Shown here piece by piece: positions 26,484 through 38,099 of a stretch of DNA of 64,000 bases. Location of the stretch: NCBI RefSeq assembly GCF_020171365.1, contig NZ_JAIUZO010000002.1:1116001-1180000 (forward strand), read 5' to 3'. The translations under genes were made by a program, and so were the position numbers. Numbering within the stretch: position 1 is the stretch's first letter; each line of letters starts with the position of its first letter. The notes under the pieces are model-generated. The model had not been told where the DNA came from. It did no database searches and worked only from the letters and a program-made list of their open reading frames with translations. Origin of the DNA: Qipengyuania gaetbuli. Lineage in GTDB: Bacteria; Pseudomonadota; Alphaproteobacteria; Sphingomonadales; Sphingomonadaceae.

Positions 26484-27710
26484 ATGACACGGGTCCTTCA
26501 CATCCTCGACCACTCGCTGCCCCTGCATTCGGGCTATACCTTCCGCACGCGCGCCATCCTGAAGAGCCTCGAGGCGAGCGGGATCGAGGTCGCCGGCGTG
26601 ACCGGGCAGCGGCACACGGCAGGCGGTACGGACAGCGAAGGGGTCGCGGAAGAGGTGGAGGGTCTGACCTTCTACCGGACGCAAGGCACACCCTCCGGCC
26701 CGCCGGTTGCGCGCGAAATGCGCGAAGTGGCGGCACTGCGCCGCCGGATCGAGGAGGTTGCGCTCGATTGGCGCCCCGACGTCATCCATGCGCACTCGCC
26801 CGTCCTGTGCGGCATGGCCGGGCTAAAGGCTGCGCGCGCACTGGGATTGCCTTTCGTTTATGAAATCCGCGCCTTCTGGGAAGATGCGGCGGTCGGCAAC
26901 GGCACGGGCACGCAAGGTTCGGCCAAGTACCGCCTCACCCGCGCGCTCGAAAACCGCGTGGTGAAGCGCGCCGACGCTGTCTTCACGATCTGCGAGGGAC
27001 TGCGCGGCGACCTCGTCGCGCGCGGCCACGATGCGGGCAAGATCGCGATCTCGCCCAATGGCGTCGACCTCTCGATGTTCGGCGACCCGCCGCCGCGAGA
27101 CGAGGCGCTGGCACGCGAGCTCGGCATGGGCGAGGGGCCGGTGATCGGCTTCATCGGCAGTTTCTACGATTACGAGGGGCTCGACGACCTGATCGCCGCC
27201 ATGCCCGCCCTGCGCGAAAAGCATCCCGCGGCCAGCCTGCTGCTGGTCGGCGGCGGACCGATGGAAGAGGCCCTGAGAGCGCAGGCCCAAGCCTCCCCCG
27301 CAGAAAATGCCATCCGCTTCACCGGCCGCGTGCCCCATTCCGAGGTGGAGCGGTATTACTCGCTGATCGACGTGCTGGCCTATCCGCGCAAGAAATCGCG
27401 CCTCACCGACCTCGTGACGCCATTGAAGCCGCTGGAGGCGATGGCCCAGCGGCGGATCGCGGCTGCAAGCGACGTCGGCGGACACCGCGAACTGATCGAG
27501 AACGGGGTGACCGGCCTGCTCTTCCCGCCCGACGATCCGGCCGCGATGGCGGCATCGCTGGCCCGCTTCATCGACGCGCGCGCCGGCTGGGAGGCGATGC
27601 GCGATGCGGGCCGCGCCCATGTCGCGGACAAACATGACTGGGCACGCAATGTCTCCCGTTATCGCGACGTTTACGCCAAGCTGCTACAAGCGCAGGGGCA
27701 AGGGCACTGA
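26484..27710 (+). CDS. XrtA/PEP-CTERM-associated family glycosyltransferase
   Basis: 408 residues, ATG after AGGAG. The opening RVLHILDHSLPLHSGYTFRTRAIL is the hallmark of the glycosyltransferase subfamily tied to exosortase A/PEP-CTERM systems. The GT4 core has ISPNGVDLSMF, GFIGSFYDYEGLDDLI and a C-terminal PLKPLEAMAQRRIAAASDVGGHRELI. It transfers a sugar from a nucleotide donor during exopolysaccharide assembly. No exosortase or epsH gene is inside this window. Confidence 0.9.
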   Translation: MTRVLHILDHSLPLHSGYTFRTRAILKSLEASGIEVAGVTGQRHTAGGTDSEGVAEEVEGLTFYRTQGTPSGPPVAREMREVAALRRRIEEVALDWRPDVIHAHSPVLCGMAGLKAARALGLPFVYEIRAFWEDAAVGNGTGTQGSAKYRLTRALENRVVKRADAVFTICEGLRGDLVARGHDAGKIAISPNGVDLSMFGDPPPRDEALARELGMGEGPVIGFIGSFYDYEGLDDLIAAMPALREKHPAASLLLVGGGPMEEALRAQAQASPAENAIRFTGRVPHSEVERYYSLIDVLAYPRKKSRLTDLVTPLKPLEAMAQRRIAAASDVGGHRELIENGVTGLLFPPDDPAAMAASLARFIDARAGWEAMRDAGRAHVADKHDWARNVSRYRDVYAKLLQAQGQGH

Positions 27711-27732
27711 GCCCGCAAGGATTTGAGGCCCG

Positions 27733-28506
27733 ATGAGCTACGTGGACAATGACAGCACGCTGACCACGAAGGCCTGGTTCAGGCCTGCCGTGGGCCTGTG
27801 GTTCGGGATGCTAGTGGGCGCAGGCACGCTTGGTGTGCTCTACGTGACCCCCGCCGATACCCGCGACGTCCTGTTCCAGAGCGCGGGGCTGACTGGCCTG
27901 CACCGCTTTTTCGAGCCGCCGGTGGGCATGGCGGGCTTTGCCGCCGTCGCCGTGGCGGCAGGCGTCGTCGGCTTTCTCTTCGGCCTCGTCATCGCATCAC
28001 GCCTCGCGCGGCGCGCCGCCGTGGTGGACCAGGTCGAGATCGCGCCCGAAACCGTGGAAGCGGAAGCCTCGGTGGCCGAAGACCAGTCGCGCCGCCGCGT
28101 ATTCTCCGCGCGCGAGGATATCGGCGAGGAAGGCATTGCCGTGACCGAAACCGCCGAGGCGCTTGCCGCGCCCGAAATCAAGGCGGAATTCGAGGAGATC
28201 GAAGAGGTCAAGGCGCCGGCCGAAGAACTGGCATCGGCCAGCCCTGTCGCCCCCGCGCCAGCAGCGCGCGAATCGCTGGCCGACCTCTCGCTCGACCAGC
28301 TGACCTCGCGGCTTGCCGCCGCGCTGGAGGCGCGCAAGGCCGCGCCCGGCACGCCGCCTGCCGACGAAGATCCCGACCAGGTCATCTCCTTCCTGCGCCG
28401 CGAGGCCGCCCGCGCAGCGCCGCCTGCCGGACCGGGCAGCGAGGACCCGCAGGCCGCACTGCGCAGCGCGCTCGACAAGCTGGGCCGCGTCGGCAAGCCA
28501 GACTGA
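27733..28506 (+). CDS. Membrane protein of unknown function with long acidic tail
   Basis: 257 residues. Two transmembrane helices, about 16-39 and 66-91, are followed by a long Glu/Ala-rich cytoplasmic region (about 95-257) with runs such as [15 protein letters not shown] and two conserved-looking helical blocks, [21 protein letters not shown] and [16 protein letters not shown]. It lies 22 bp after the glycosyltransferase and is probably co-transcribed. I do not recognise a family. Confidence 0.75.
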   Translation: MSYVDNDSTLTTKAWFRPAVGLWFGMLVGAGTLGVLYVTPADTRDVLFQSAGLTGLHRFFEPPVGMAGFAAVAVAAGVVGFLFGLVIASRLARRAAVVDQVEIAPETVEAEASVAEDQSRRRVFSAREDIGEEGIAVTETAEALAAPEIKAEFEEIEEVKAPAEELASASPVAPAPAARESLADLSLDQLTSRLAAALEARKAAPGTPPADEDPDQVISFLRREAARAAPPAGPGSEDPQAALRSALDKLGRVGKPD

Positions 28507-28766
28507 CCCCGACTGCTGCTTGTGCGGCTGCACAGGCGGATACGAATTCTTCCATGCTGCAATGCGGCAAAACGCGCCAAAACTTGGGCCGCGTGAAATT
28601 TTGCTACAGTCCCGTACCATTGCAAAATCGCTTTCGTGCCTGCAAAGGGACCATTCGCGAAATTTTGGCAGTGCGGCCATGCGGCACTGCGGCATTTTCG
28701 ACCCGTCTTCAGCTGGCCCGCCGGGCACGCAAACGAGGCGGGTCCGACTGGAGGACGCCTCGGCAC
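28507..28766. other. Intergenic region upstream of gltB
   Basis: 260 bp, noticeably richer in A+T than its surroundings and without a convincing coding frame. It should hold the gltBD promoter. I see no clean sigma-54, sigma-70 or riboswitch pattern that I would defend. Confidence 0.4.
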
Positions 28767-31700
28767 ATGCAGGACCTGCATACTTCTTACCCGGCCCGTC
28801 AGGGGCTCTATGATTCGCGCAACGAGCACGATGCCTGCGGCGTCGGCATGGTCGCGCACATCAAGGGCAAGAAGAGCCACGCGATCGTCGAACAGGCGCT
28901 CACCATCCTTGCCAATCTCGACCATCGCGGCGCGGTTGGCGCGGACCCGCTGCTGGGCGACGGCGCGGGCATCCTGATCCAGACCCCCGACCCGCTGATC
29001 CGCAAGTGGGCCAAGGCCGAAGGTCACGAGCTGCCGGACGAGGGCGACTATGCCATCGCCATGTGCTTCCTGCCGCAGCAGGACGAGGCGCGCGAATTCG
29101 TTCAAGGCCAGCTCGAACGCTTCGCCGCCAAGGAAGGCCAGCGCGTCATCGGCTGGCGCGACGTGCCCACCACGCTCGACGGGCTGGGCAAGGCAGTGGT
29201 CGATTCCATGCCGGTCATCCGCCAGTGCATCATCGCGCGCGGGCCGAACTGTGCCGACCGCGACGCTTTCGAGCGCAAGCTGGTGGTCATCCGCAAGCAG
29301 ACGCTGAACCCGCTTGCCGCACTCGAACAGAAGCACGGCATCCCGGGCCTCAGCAAAGCCTATATCCCGAGCTTCTCCAGCCGCACCGTGGTCTACAAGG
29401 GCCTGCTGCTGGCGAACCAGGTGGGCAGTTTCTACGACGATTTGCGCGATCCCGACTGCGTGTCGGCACTGGGCCTCGTGCACCAGCGCTTCAGCACCAA
29501 CACCTTCCCCAGCTGGCGGCTCGCCCACCCCTATCGCTTCATGGCGCACAACGGGGAAATCAACACGGTTCGCGGCAATGTGAACTGGATGGAAGCGCGC
29601 CGCCGCACGATGGAAAGCGAACTGCTGGGCGCCGACCTCGACAAGATGTGGCCGCTGATCCCGCACGGGCAATCGGACACTGCCTGCCTCGACAACGCGC
29701 TCGAACTGCTGCTGACCGGCGGATACGGCCTCGCCCATGCGATGATGATGCTCATGCCCGAAGCCTGGGCGAAGAACGAGCTGATGGATCCCGCCCGGCG
29801 CGCCTTCTACGAATACCATGCCGCGCTGATGGAGCCGTGGGACGGCCCTGCCGCCGTGTGCTTCACCGATGGCCGCCAGATCGGCGCCTGCCTCGACCGC
29901 AACGGCCTGCGCCCTGCGCGTTGGTGCACGACCAAGGACGACCTCGTGGTGCTCGCTTCCGAAAGCGGCGTGCTGCCGTTCAAGGAAGAGGAAATCACCC
30001 GCAAGTGGCGCCTCCAGCCGGGCAAGATGCTGCTGATCGACCTGGAAGAAGGCCGCATCGTCGAGGACGAGGAGCTGAAGGCCGGCCTCGCTGCCGACCA
30101 GCCCTACGAGGCTTGGCTCGAAAAGGCTCAGTACAAGCTCGAAGACCTCGACCATATCGAGCCCGACCTGTCGGAAATCCCGCAGTCGGAAATTGCCCTG
30201 CTCAACCGCCAGCAGGCCTTCGGCTACACGCAGGAAGACATCAGCCGCTTCCTCGAACCCATGGCCTCCATGGGCGAGGACCCGATCGGTTCGATGGGCA
30301 CCGACACGCCGATCGCCGTGCTGAGCGAAAAGAGCCGTCTGCTCTACGACTATTTCAAGCAGAACTTCGCGCAGGTCACCAACCCGCCGATCGACCCGAT
30401 CCGCGAGGAACTGGTGATGAGCCTCCTGTCGATGATCGGCCCGCGCCCGAACCTGCTCGGCCGCGACGGGGGCACGCACAAGCGCCTCGAGGTCAAGCAG
30501 CCGATCCTCACCAATACCGAACTGGCCAAGATCCGTTCGGTCGAAGTGGCGCTGGACGGGGCGTTCCGCACCGCGACCATCGACATCACCTGGGATGCCA
30601 GCACCGGCGCCGACGGGCTTGCCATGGCGCTGAAGGAAATGTGCTGGGCGGCGACCGAAGCCGTGCTCGGCGATGCCAACATCCTGATCCTGTCGGACCG
30701 CGAACAGGGCCCGGGCCGGATTGCCATGCCTGCCCTGCTCGCCACGGCCGCCGTGCACCACCAGCTGGTACGCCAGGGCCTGCGCATGCAGACCGGCCTC
30801 GTCATCGAGACGGGCGAAGCGCGCGAAGTGCACCATTTCTGCGCGCTGGCCGGTTACGGCGCGGAAGGCATCAACCCCTATCTCGCCTTCGAGACGCTGG
30901 AAGATTTGCGTGCGCGCAAGTTCCCCGAGCTGACGCCCGACGAAGTGCAGAAGAACTTCGTCAGAGCGGTCGGCAAGGGCATCCTCAAGGTCATGTCCAA
31001 GATGGGCATCTCGACCTACCAGTCCTATTGCGGGGCGCAGATCTTCGACGCGGTCGGCCTGTCGAGCGATTTCATCGACACCTATTTCACCGGCACGGCG
31101 ACCACCATCGAGGGCATCGGCCTTGCCGAAGTCGCGGAAGAGGCGGTGCGCCGCCACGCGCAGGCTTTCGGCGACAGCCCGCTGTACAAGGGCATGCTCG
31201 ATGTGGGCGGCATCTACCAGTACCGCATCCGCGGCGAGGACCATGCCTGGACGCCGCAGAACATCGCCAGCCTGCAACACGCGGTGCGCGGTAACGACCC
31301 CAAGAACTACGAGGAATTCGCCGCCTCGATCAACGAGCAGTCCGAACGCCTGCTGACGATCCGCGGGCTGATGGAACTGAAGAAGGCCGAGCGCCCGCTC
31401 GACCTGTCCGAAGTCGAACCGGCGGTCGATATCGTCAAGCGCTTCAGCACCGGCGCGATGAGCTTCGGCTCGATCAGCCATGAAGCCCACTCGACCCTCG
31501 CCATCGCCATGAACCGCCTCGGCGGCCGTTCGAACACGGGCGAGGGCGGCGAGGAGCCGGAGCGTTTCCTGCCGCTGCCCAATGGCGATTCGATGCGCAG
31601 CCGGATCAAGCAGGTCGCTAGCGGCCGCTTCGGCGTGACGACCGAATATCTCGTCAATTCGGACGATATCCAGATCAAGATGGCGCAGGGCGCAAAGCCC

Positions 31701-33427
31701 GGCGAAGGCGGCCAGCTGCCCGGCCACAAGGTCGACAAGCGCATCGGCAAGGTGCGTCATTCGACGCCGGGCGTGGGCCTCATCTCGCCGCCGCCGCATC
31801 ACGACATCTATTCGATCGAGGATCTCGCGCAGCTGATCCACGACCTGAAGAACGTGAAGCCGGAAGCTCGCATCTCGGTAAAGCTGGTGTCCGAAGTCGG
31901 CGTCGGCACGGTGGCCGCGGGCGTGTCCAAGTCCAAGGCCGACCACATCACCATCTCGGGCTATGAAGGCGGGACCGGCGCATCGCCGCTGACCAGCCTC
32001 ACCCATGCCGGATCCCCGTGGGAAATCGGCCTTGCCGAAACGCAGCAGACGCTGCTGCTCAACGACCTGCGCAGCCGTATCGCGGTACAGGTCGATGGCG
32101 GTCTGCGCACGGGCCGCGACGTCGCCATCGGCGCGCTGCTGGGCGCGGACGAGTTCGGTTTCGCCACCGCCCCGCTGATCGCGGCGGGCTGCATCATGAT
32201 GAGGAAGTGCCACCTCAACACCTGCCCCGTGGGCGTGGCGACGCAGGACCCGGTGCTGCGCAAGCGCTTCACCGGCACGCCCGAACACGTCATCAACTAC
32301 TTCTTCTTCGTCGCTGAGGAACTGCGCGCGATCATGGCCGAGATGGGCTTCCGCACCGTCGAGGAAATGGTCGGCCGCGTGGACCGCATCGACATGCGCC
32401 GCGTGCGCCGCCACTGGAAGGCGCATGGCGTCGACCTGTCGCGCATCCTCCACGCGGTCCCGCTGGAAGAAGGCAAGGCGCTGCACCACACCGAAGAGCA
32501 GGACCACGCGCTGGGCTCGGCCATGGACGTCGAGCTGATCGAGGCCTGCAAGCCCGCCATCGAAAGCGGTCAGGCGGTCCAGATCAGCCGCACCATCCGC
32601 AATGTGAACCGCACCGTCGGCACCATGCTGTCGGGCCGCATCGCGGAAGCCTATGGCCATTCGGGCCTGCCGCAGGACACGATCCGCATCGACCTTACCG
32701 GTGTGGCCGGACAGAGCTTCGGCGCCTGGCTCGCCCACGGGGTCACGCTCAGCCTGACGGGTGATGCCAACGACTATGTCGGCAAGGGCCTGTCGGGCGG
32801 CCGCATCGCTGTGCGCCCGCCGCAGGGCACCGGCCGCGAGCCGACCGAGAATATCATCGTCGGCAACACCGTCCTTTACGGCGCGATCGCGGGCGAGGCC
32901 TATTTCGCCGGCGTCGCGGGCGAACGCTTCGCGGTGCGCAATTCGGGCGCGGTCGCAGTGGTCGAAGGCACGGGCGACCATGCCTGCGAATACATGACCG
33001 GAGGCGTGGTGTGCGTGCTCGGCAAGACTGGCCGCAATTTCGCAGCCGGGATGAGCGGCGGCATCGCCTATGTCTACGATCCCGACGGTTCGTTCGAGAA
33101 GCTGGTCAACCACGCACAGGTCGACCTGCTCGACGTGAAGCCGGGTGACGGCGAGGGCGCGGAAAAGAGCTGGGGCCACCCGCAGCAGCGCGCCCAGACG
33201 GTCGACAACCCCGGCATGGGCGATCCGCTCTACCACGATGCCGAACGCCTGAAGGTGCTGGTCGAACGCCACTTCCTCCACACCGGCTCGGCGCGCGCCA
33301 AGGCGCTGCTGGCCAACTGGGCAGGCGAACTGAAGAACTTCCGCAAGGTGATGCCACGCGACTATGCCCGGGCGCTGAAGGCGCTCGAGGACGAACGCGA
33401 GGCTGCGGCAATGGAGGCTGCAGAATA

Positions 33428-33428
<1 letters not shown>
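28767..33428 (+). CDS. gltB: Glutamate synthase (NADPH) large subunit
   Basis: 1553 residues, ATG about 11 nt after GGAGGA. The class II amidotransferase domain should mature at Cys24 ([10 protein letters not shown]) by removal of a short propeptide. The central domain follows, then the FMN-binding synthase domain ([36 protein letters not shown]) with the 3Fe-4S cysteines in [17 protein letters not shown], and a C-terminal GXGXG domain. It transfers ammonia from glutamine to 2-oxoglutarate. The stop overlaps the gltD ATG by one base. Confidence 0.96.
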
Positions 33429-34864
<1,436 letters not shown>

Positions 34865-34874
34865 GCGGCCCGCT

Positions 34875-35195
34875 TCACCCGCCGTCGAAGATCAGCTGGT
34901 CGCCTTCGCGCGGCGGCACGCAGAATTCGGGCGGCAGGGCGACGAATGATTCTTCGGTCATGTCGATATCTGAAAGACCGTCGATCTTGAAATGGCCGAG
35001 CGAAGGCAGCTCGTCCGAGCGCCGCGCCTTGGCCGGATTGAGCGCGCCGAGATAGAGCGCATTGTTGCGCAGGATGATCTGGTGCGGAGCCAGCGTGAGC
35101 TCGCTCGAATTGTAACGCGCGCGGATCATGCGGCGCGAAGCGATGGCGGCAGCGATCAGCGCGCGCCCGTCGTTCTCGGGAAGATCGTGTTGCAT
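34875..35195 (-). CDS. Small WYL-like domain protein
   Basis: 106 residues from the ATG at 35195; the frame extends to 35288, but that part is not protein-like. The core RRMIRARYNSSELTLAPHQIILRNNALYLGAL resembles the beta-sheet ligand-binding fold of WYL domains, with the diagnostic triplet altered to LYL. There is no DNA-binding domain. It could be a free-standing sensor or a degenerate relative. It converges with gltD, ending 10 bp from it. Confidence 0.6.
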   Translation of the reverse strand: MQHDLPENDGRALIAAAIASRRMIRARYNSSELTLAPHQIILRNNALYLGALNPAKARRSDELPSLGHFKIDGLSDIDMTEESFVALPPEFCVPPREGDQLIFDGG

Positions 35196-35476
35196 TGCAC
35201 CATAATGGCACGCAGGCGACTGAACGCGAAATTGACAAGGCGGCCTGTCACAATTGCCGAGCGGCGTGGAGCGCTTCGCCCACAGCATCGCTCAGGACGG
35301 GAAAGCGTTTTCCTACAAAAGCTTAGTCGTGCCACATCCGCCCCATGCCGCAGGCCCTCTCTCCAACCCTGAATAGCTATGCAGAGCCTCTTGGGGTCGC
35401 GGAAAACAATTCCGCCAGGACCGTGTTCCAAGCGTTCCATCCTGTAGGACCGCCTGCGCTAAGTCCTACGCGCGTC
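35196..35476. other. Intergenic region with a 10-bp inverted repeat at the ung 3' end
   Basis: 281 bp containing no supported gene. CCTGTAGGAC at 35441-35450 is perfectly inverted at 35474-35483, the latter overlapping the end of ung. A further GTCCTAC sits between them at 35463-35469. There is no T run, so it is not a typical terminator. Confidence 0.5.
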
Positions 35477-36157
35477 CTACAGGGCCCAGTCGATAGCTCC
35501 GCGCCCGTGTGCCTCGAGAAAGCTGTTGGACCGGCTGAAAGGCCGCGATCCGAAGAAGCCCCGATGGGCGGAAAGCGGGCTCGGGTGCGGGCTCTCGATC
35601 ACGTGATGGCGGCCGCTGCGCAGGCCATCGATCCGCTTGGCCTTGGCCTGTGCATGGCTGCCCCACAGGATGAACACCGAAGGCTCCTCACGCGCCGCCA
35701 CGGCCGCGACGCAGGCATCGGTCACCGCGTCCCAGCCGCGTCCTGCATGGCTGCCCGCCTGTCCCGCCTCGACCGTGAGCGTGTTGTTCAAGAGCAGCAC
35801 GCCCTGCCGCCCCCACTTGCTGAGATCGCCATGCGAGGGGCGCGGGATGCCGAGATCGGCCTCCAGCTCCTTGTAGATGTTCACAAGGCTCGGCGGCACG
35901 CGCACCCCTTCGGGCACGGCAAAGCACAGGCCCATCGCCTGGCCCGGCCCGTGATAGGGATCCTGCCCGAGGATCACGACCTTCACTTCCTCGAGCGCGG
36001 TCAGCTCCAGCGCCTTCAGCCGGCACCCGCGCGGCGGATAGACGGTCTTGCCCGCATCCTCTTCGGCGCGCAGCCAGCCGCCCAGCTGGCGCGCCTCGGC
36101 CGTGGCAAGCACGGGGTCGAGGACCGGTTTCCAGCTGTCGGGGACGCTCTCGCTCAT
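35477..36157 (-). CDS. ung: Uracil-DNA glycosylase, family 1
   Basis: 226 residues from the ATG at 36157; a GTG three codons upstream is possible. The catalytic motif GQDPYHG is at 64-70 with Asp66 the general base, and the minor-groove motif [18 protein letters not shown] carries the catalytic His. It removes uracil from DNA as the first step of base-excision repair. It is divergent from rnd with 80 bp between the starts. Confidence 0.95.
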   Translation of the reverse strand: MSESVPDSWKPVLDPVLATAEARQLGGWLRAEEDAGKTVYPPRGCRLKALELTALEEVKVVILGQDPYHGPGQAMGLCFAVPEGVRVPPSLVNIYKELEADLGIPRPSHGDLSKWGRQGVLLLNNTLTVEAGQAGSHAGRGWDAVTDACVAAVAAREEPSVFILWGSHAQAKAKRIDGLRSGRHHVIESPHPSPLSAHRGFFGSRPFSRSNSFLEAHGRGAIDWAL

Positions 36158-36237
36158 GCGCGCCACCCTGCCGCGAGTGCGCAGCGCGGACCAGTCCGCC
36201 CTTCCCTACAATCCCCAATCGGCCTAAGGCGCGGGGC

Positions 36238-36861
36238 ATGGCAGTGCATTTCCACGAAGAAGACCTCCCCGAAGGCGTCCTCGCCGACGGGCCGATCGCA
36301 GTCGATACCGAGACGATGGGCCTCGTCACCATTCGCGACCGTTTGTGCGTCGTCCAGATCAGCGACGGGAAGGGCGACGAGCATCTCGTGCGCTTCGGCC
36401 CCGAAAGCACTTATGACGCGCCCAATCTGAAGGCGGTGCTGGGGGATCCGGAACGGCTTAAGCTGTTCCACTTCGCCCGCTTCGACCTCGCGGCGATCGA
36501 GTACTATCTCGGAGTCACTGCGGCGCCCTGCTATTGCACCAAGATCGCCAGCAAGATGGTGCGTACCTTCACCGACCGTCACGGCCTCAAGAACCTCGTC
36601 GAGGAACTGCTCGGCGAAAGCATGTCGAAGGTCCAGCAGAGCAGTGACTGGGGCGGCCCGGTCCTCAACGACGCGCAGCGCGAATACGCCGCCAGCGACG
36701 TGCGTTTCCTCCACCGCCTCAAGGAAGAGCTCGACCGCAGGCTGGAACGCGAAGGTCGCACGGAACTGGCGCAGGCCTGTTTCGATTTCCTTCCTGCACG
36801 CGCCCATCTCGATATCCTCGGCTGGGACGACCACGACATCTTCAGCCACGCGTCAGCCTAG
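36238..36861 (+). CDS. Ribonuclease D-like 3'-5' exonuclease
   Basis: 207 residues. The DEDDy catalytic set is complete: Asp23 and Glu25 (VDTET), Asp83 (HFARFDL), Tyr150 and Asp154 (YAASDV). The HRDC domains of classical RNase D are missing, so this is the short alphaproteobacterial form. It trims RNA 3' ends. A TACAAT box with a plausible leader lies upstream. It is followed by lptC after 18 bp and probably heads that operon. Confidence 0.88.
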   Translation: MAVHFHEEDLPEGVLADGPIAVDTETMGLVTIRDRLCVVQISDGKGDEHLVRFGPESTYDAPNLKAVLGDPERLKLFHFARFDLAAIEYYLGVTAAPCYCTKIASKMVRTFTDRHGLKNLVEELLGESMSKVQQSSDWGGPVLNDAQREYAASDVRFLHRLKEELDRRLEREGRTELAQACFDFLPARAHLDILGWDDHDIFSHASA

Positions 36862-36879
36862 GAAGGGCAATCCGCACCC

Positions 36880-37548
36880 ATGGTGTTCCGCAAGCGCAGG
36901 ATCGAAACGCAGGAAGCGCAGCAGCTCCGCTCGCGCCGCCAGCACTTCGCCGCGCCAGGCGGAAGCCATGACAAGCTGGTCCACTTCCTTGCCCGCGCGC
37001 TGCCGATGGGCGTCGGCGTGATTGCCGCGCTGATGCTGATCACCCCGCTCAGCCCGCGCGGCGAGATCAGCTTCCTGCTCGACCGCAACGACGTGGCCGT
37101 CATTCAGGAACGCCTGCGCGTCGACAATGCGCTTTACCGCGGACAGGACGCGCAAGGCCGCCCGTTCTCGCTGACCGCCGACGAAGCCGTCCAGCGGTCG
37201 AGCGCGGAAGGGATCGTGCGCATGAGCGATATCGTCGCCCGCCTGCTAATGGCCGAAGGCCCTGCACGGATCAGCGCCGAAGGCGGGCAATACGACATCG
37301 ACGAGCAGCGTATCGACGTGACCGGCACCATGCGCATGGAAGCCGCCGACGGCTACCGCATGCGCGCCACCGGCGTATCGGTCGACCTTGCCACCAAGCA
37401 GGTTACCGGCGCAGGCGGCGTCGAAGGGGCGGTGCCTGCCGGCACGTTCCGCGCCGACCGTTTGGAAGCCGACCTTGCCGAGCGAACAGTAACCCTCGTG
37501 GGCAATGCGCGCCTGCGCATGGAACCCGGAAAGCTGAGAATGCCATGA
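36880..37548 (+). CDS. lptC: LPS export protein LptC
   Basis: 222 residues. The N-terminal cytoplasmic tail is basic, then comes one transmembrane helix at about 42-58 (LPMGVGVIAALMLITPL) and a periplasmic beta-jellyroll with GRPFSLTADEAVQRS and IDVTGTMRMEAADGYRM. It links the inner-membrane LptBFG transporter to LptA in the periplasmic bridge. The stop overlaps the lptA start (ATGA). Confidence 0.88.
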   Translation: MVFRKRRIETQEAQQLRSRRQHFAAPGGSHDKLVHFLARALPMGVGVIAALMLITPLSPRGEISFLLDRNDVAVIQERLRVDNALYRGQDAQGRPFSLTADEAVQRSSAEGIVRMSDIVARLLMAEGPARISAEGGQYDIDEQRIDVTGTMRMEAADGYRMRATGVSVDLATKQVTGAGGVEGAVPAGTFRADRLEADLAERTVTLVGNARLRMEPGKLRMP

Positions 37549-38099
37549 TCAAGCACCACCTGCCCGCCATGACCAAATCGCTGGTCGCCGGTTTCGCGCT
37601 GACCTGCGCGGCCCTCGGAGGCATCCAGCTGAACGCCCAGGCGATCGCCAGCCACAATTCGAACGCGCCGGTCTCCTTCGACGCAGGCCGGATTGAACTG
37701 CAGGACCGGCAAGACCGCGTCGTGCTGTCGGGCAATGTGCGGATCACGCAGGCAGGCCTCACGCTCAATGCGGCGCGCACGGTGATCGACTATTCGGACC
37801 AGGGCACGCTCGAAATCCAGCGCATCCTTGCGACCGGCGGCGTGACCGTGGCGCGCGGGAACGAGCGGGCGAGTGGCGACACGGCGGTCTACGACTTCAA
37901 CCGCCGCATCATCACCATGGCCGGCAACGTGCGACTCAACCGCGGCAGCGATACGCTCAATGGCGGACGCCTCGTGATCGACCTCGCCAGCGGCGTGTCG
38001 AGCGTCGACGGGCGCGCCAGCGGCTCGTCCTCGGTCACCGGCCAGACGGGCCAGTCCGGCGGACGCGTGACCGGCACCTTCTCCGTCCCGCAGGACTGA
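37545..38099 (+). CDS. lptA: Periplasmic LPS-transport protein LptA
   Basis: 184 residues with a signal peptide (about 1-32). The OstA/LptA jellyroll repeats are seen in FDAGRIELQDRQDRVVLSGNVRI, GGVTVARGNERASGDTAVYD and MAGNVRLNRGSDTLNGGRLV. It forms the periplasmic LPS bridge with LptC. The C-terminus is a Ser/Gly-rich tail. In many proteobacteria the next gene is lptB; here a nucleotidyltransferase-family gene begins on the lptA stop codon. Confidence 0.88.
   Translation: MIKHHLPAMTKSLVAGFALTCAALGGIQLNAQAIASHNSNAPVSFDAGRIELQDRQDRVVLSGNVRITQAGLTLNAARTVIDYSDQGTLEIQRILATGGVTVARGNERASGDTAVYDFNRRIITMAGNVRLNRGSDTLNGGRLVIDLASGVSSVDGRASGSSSVTGQTGQSGGRVTGTFSVPQD

Noticed and set aside
28660..28690. 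Possible sigma-54 promoter before gltB (TTGGCA...TGC)
   Set aside because: The GG and GC elements are 12 nt apart rather than 10, so it does not fit the consensus.
27840..33281. Very long open frame on the minus strand opposite gltB
   Set aside because: It lies wholly antisense to clearly conserved gltB and nearby genes. Long antisense frames are expected in GC-rich genes because stop codons are rare in that frame, and its composition is not protein-like.
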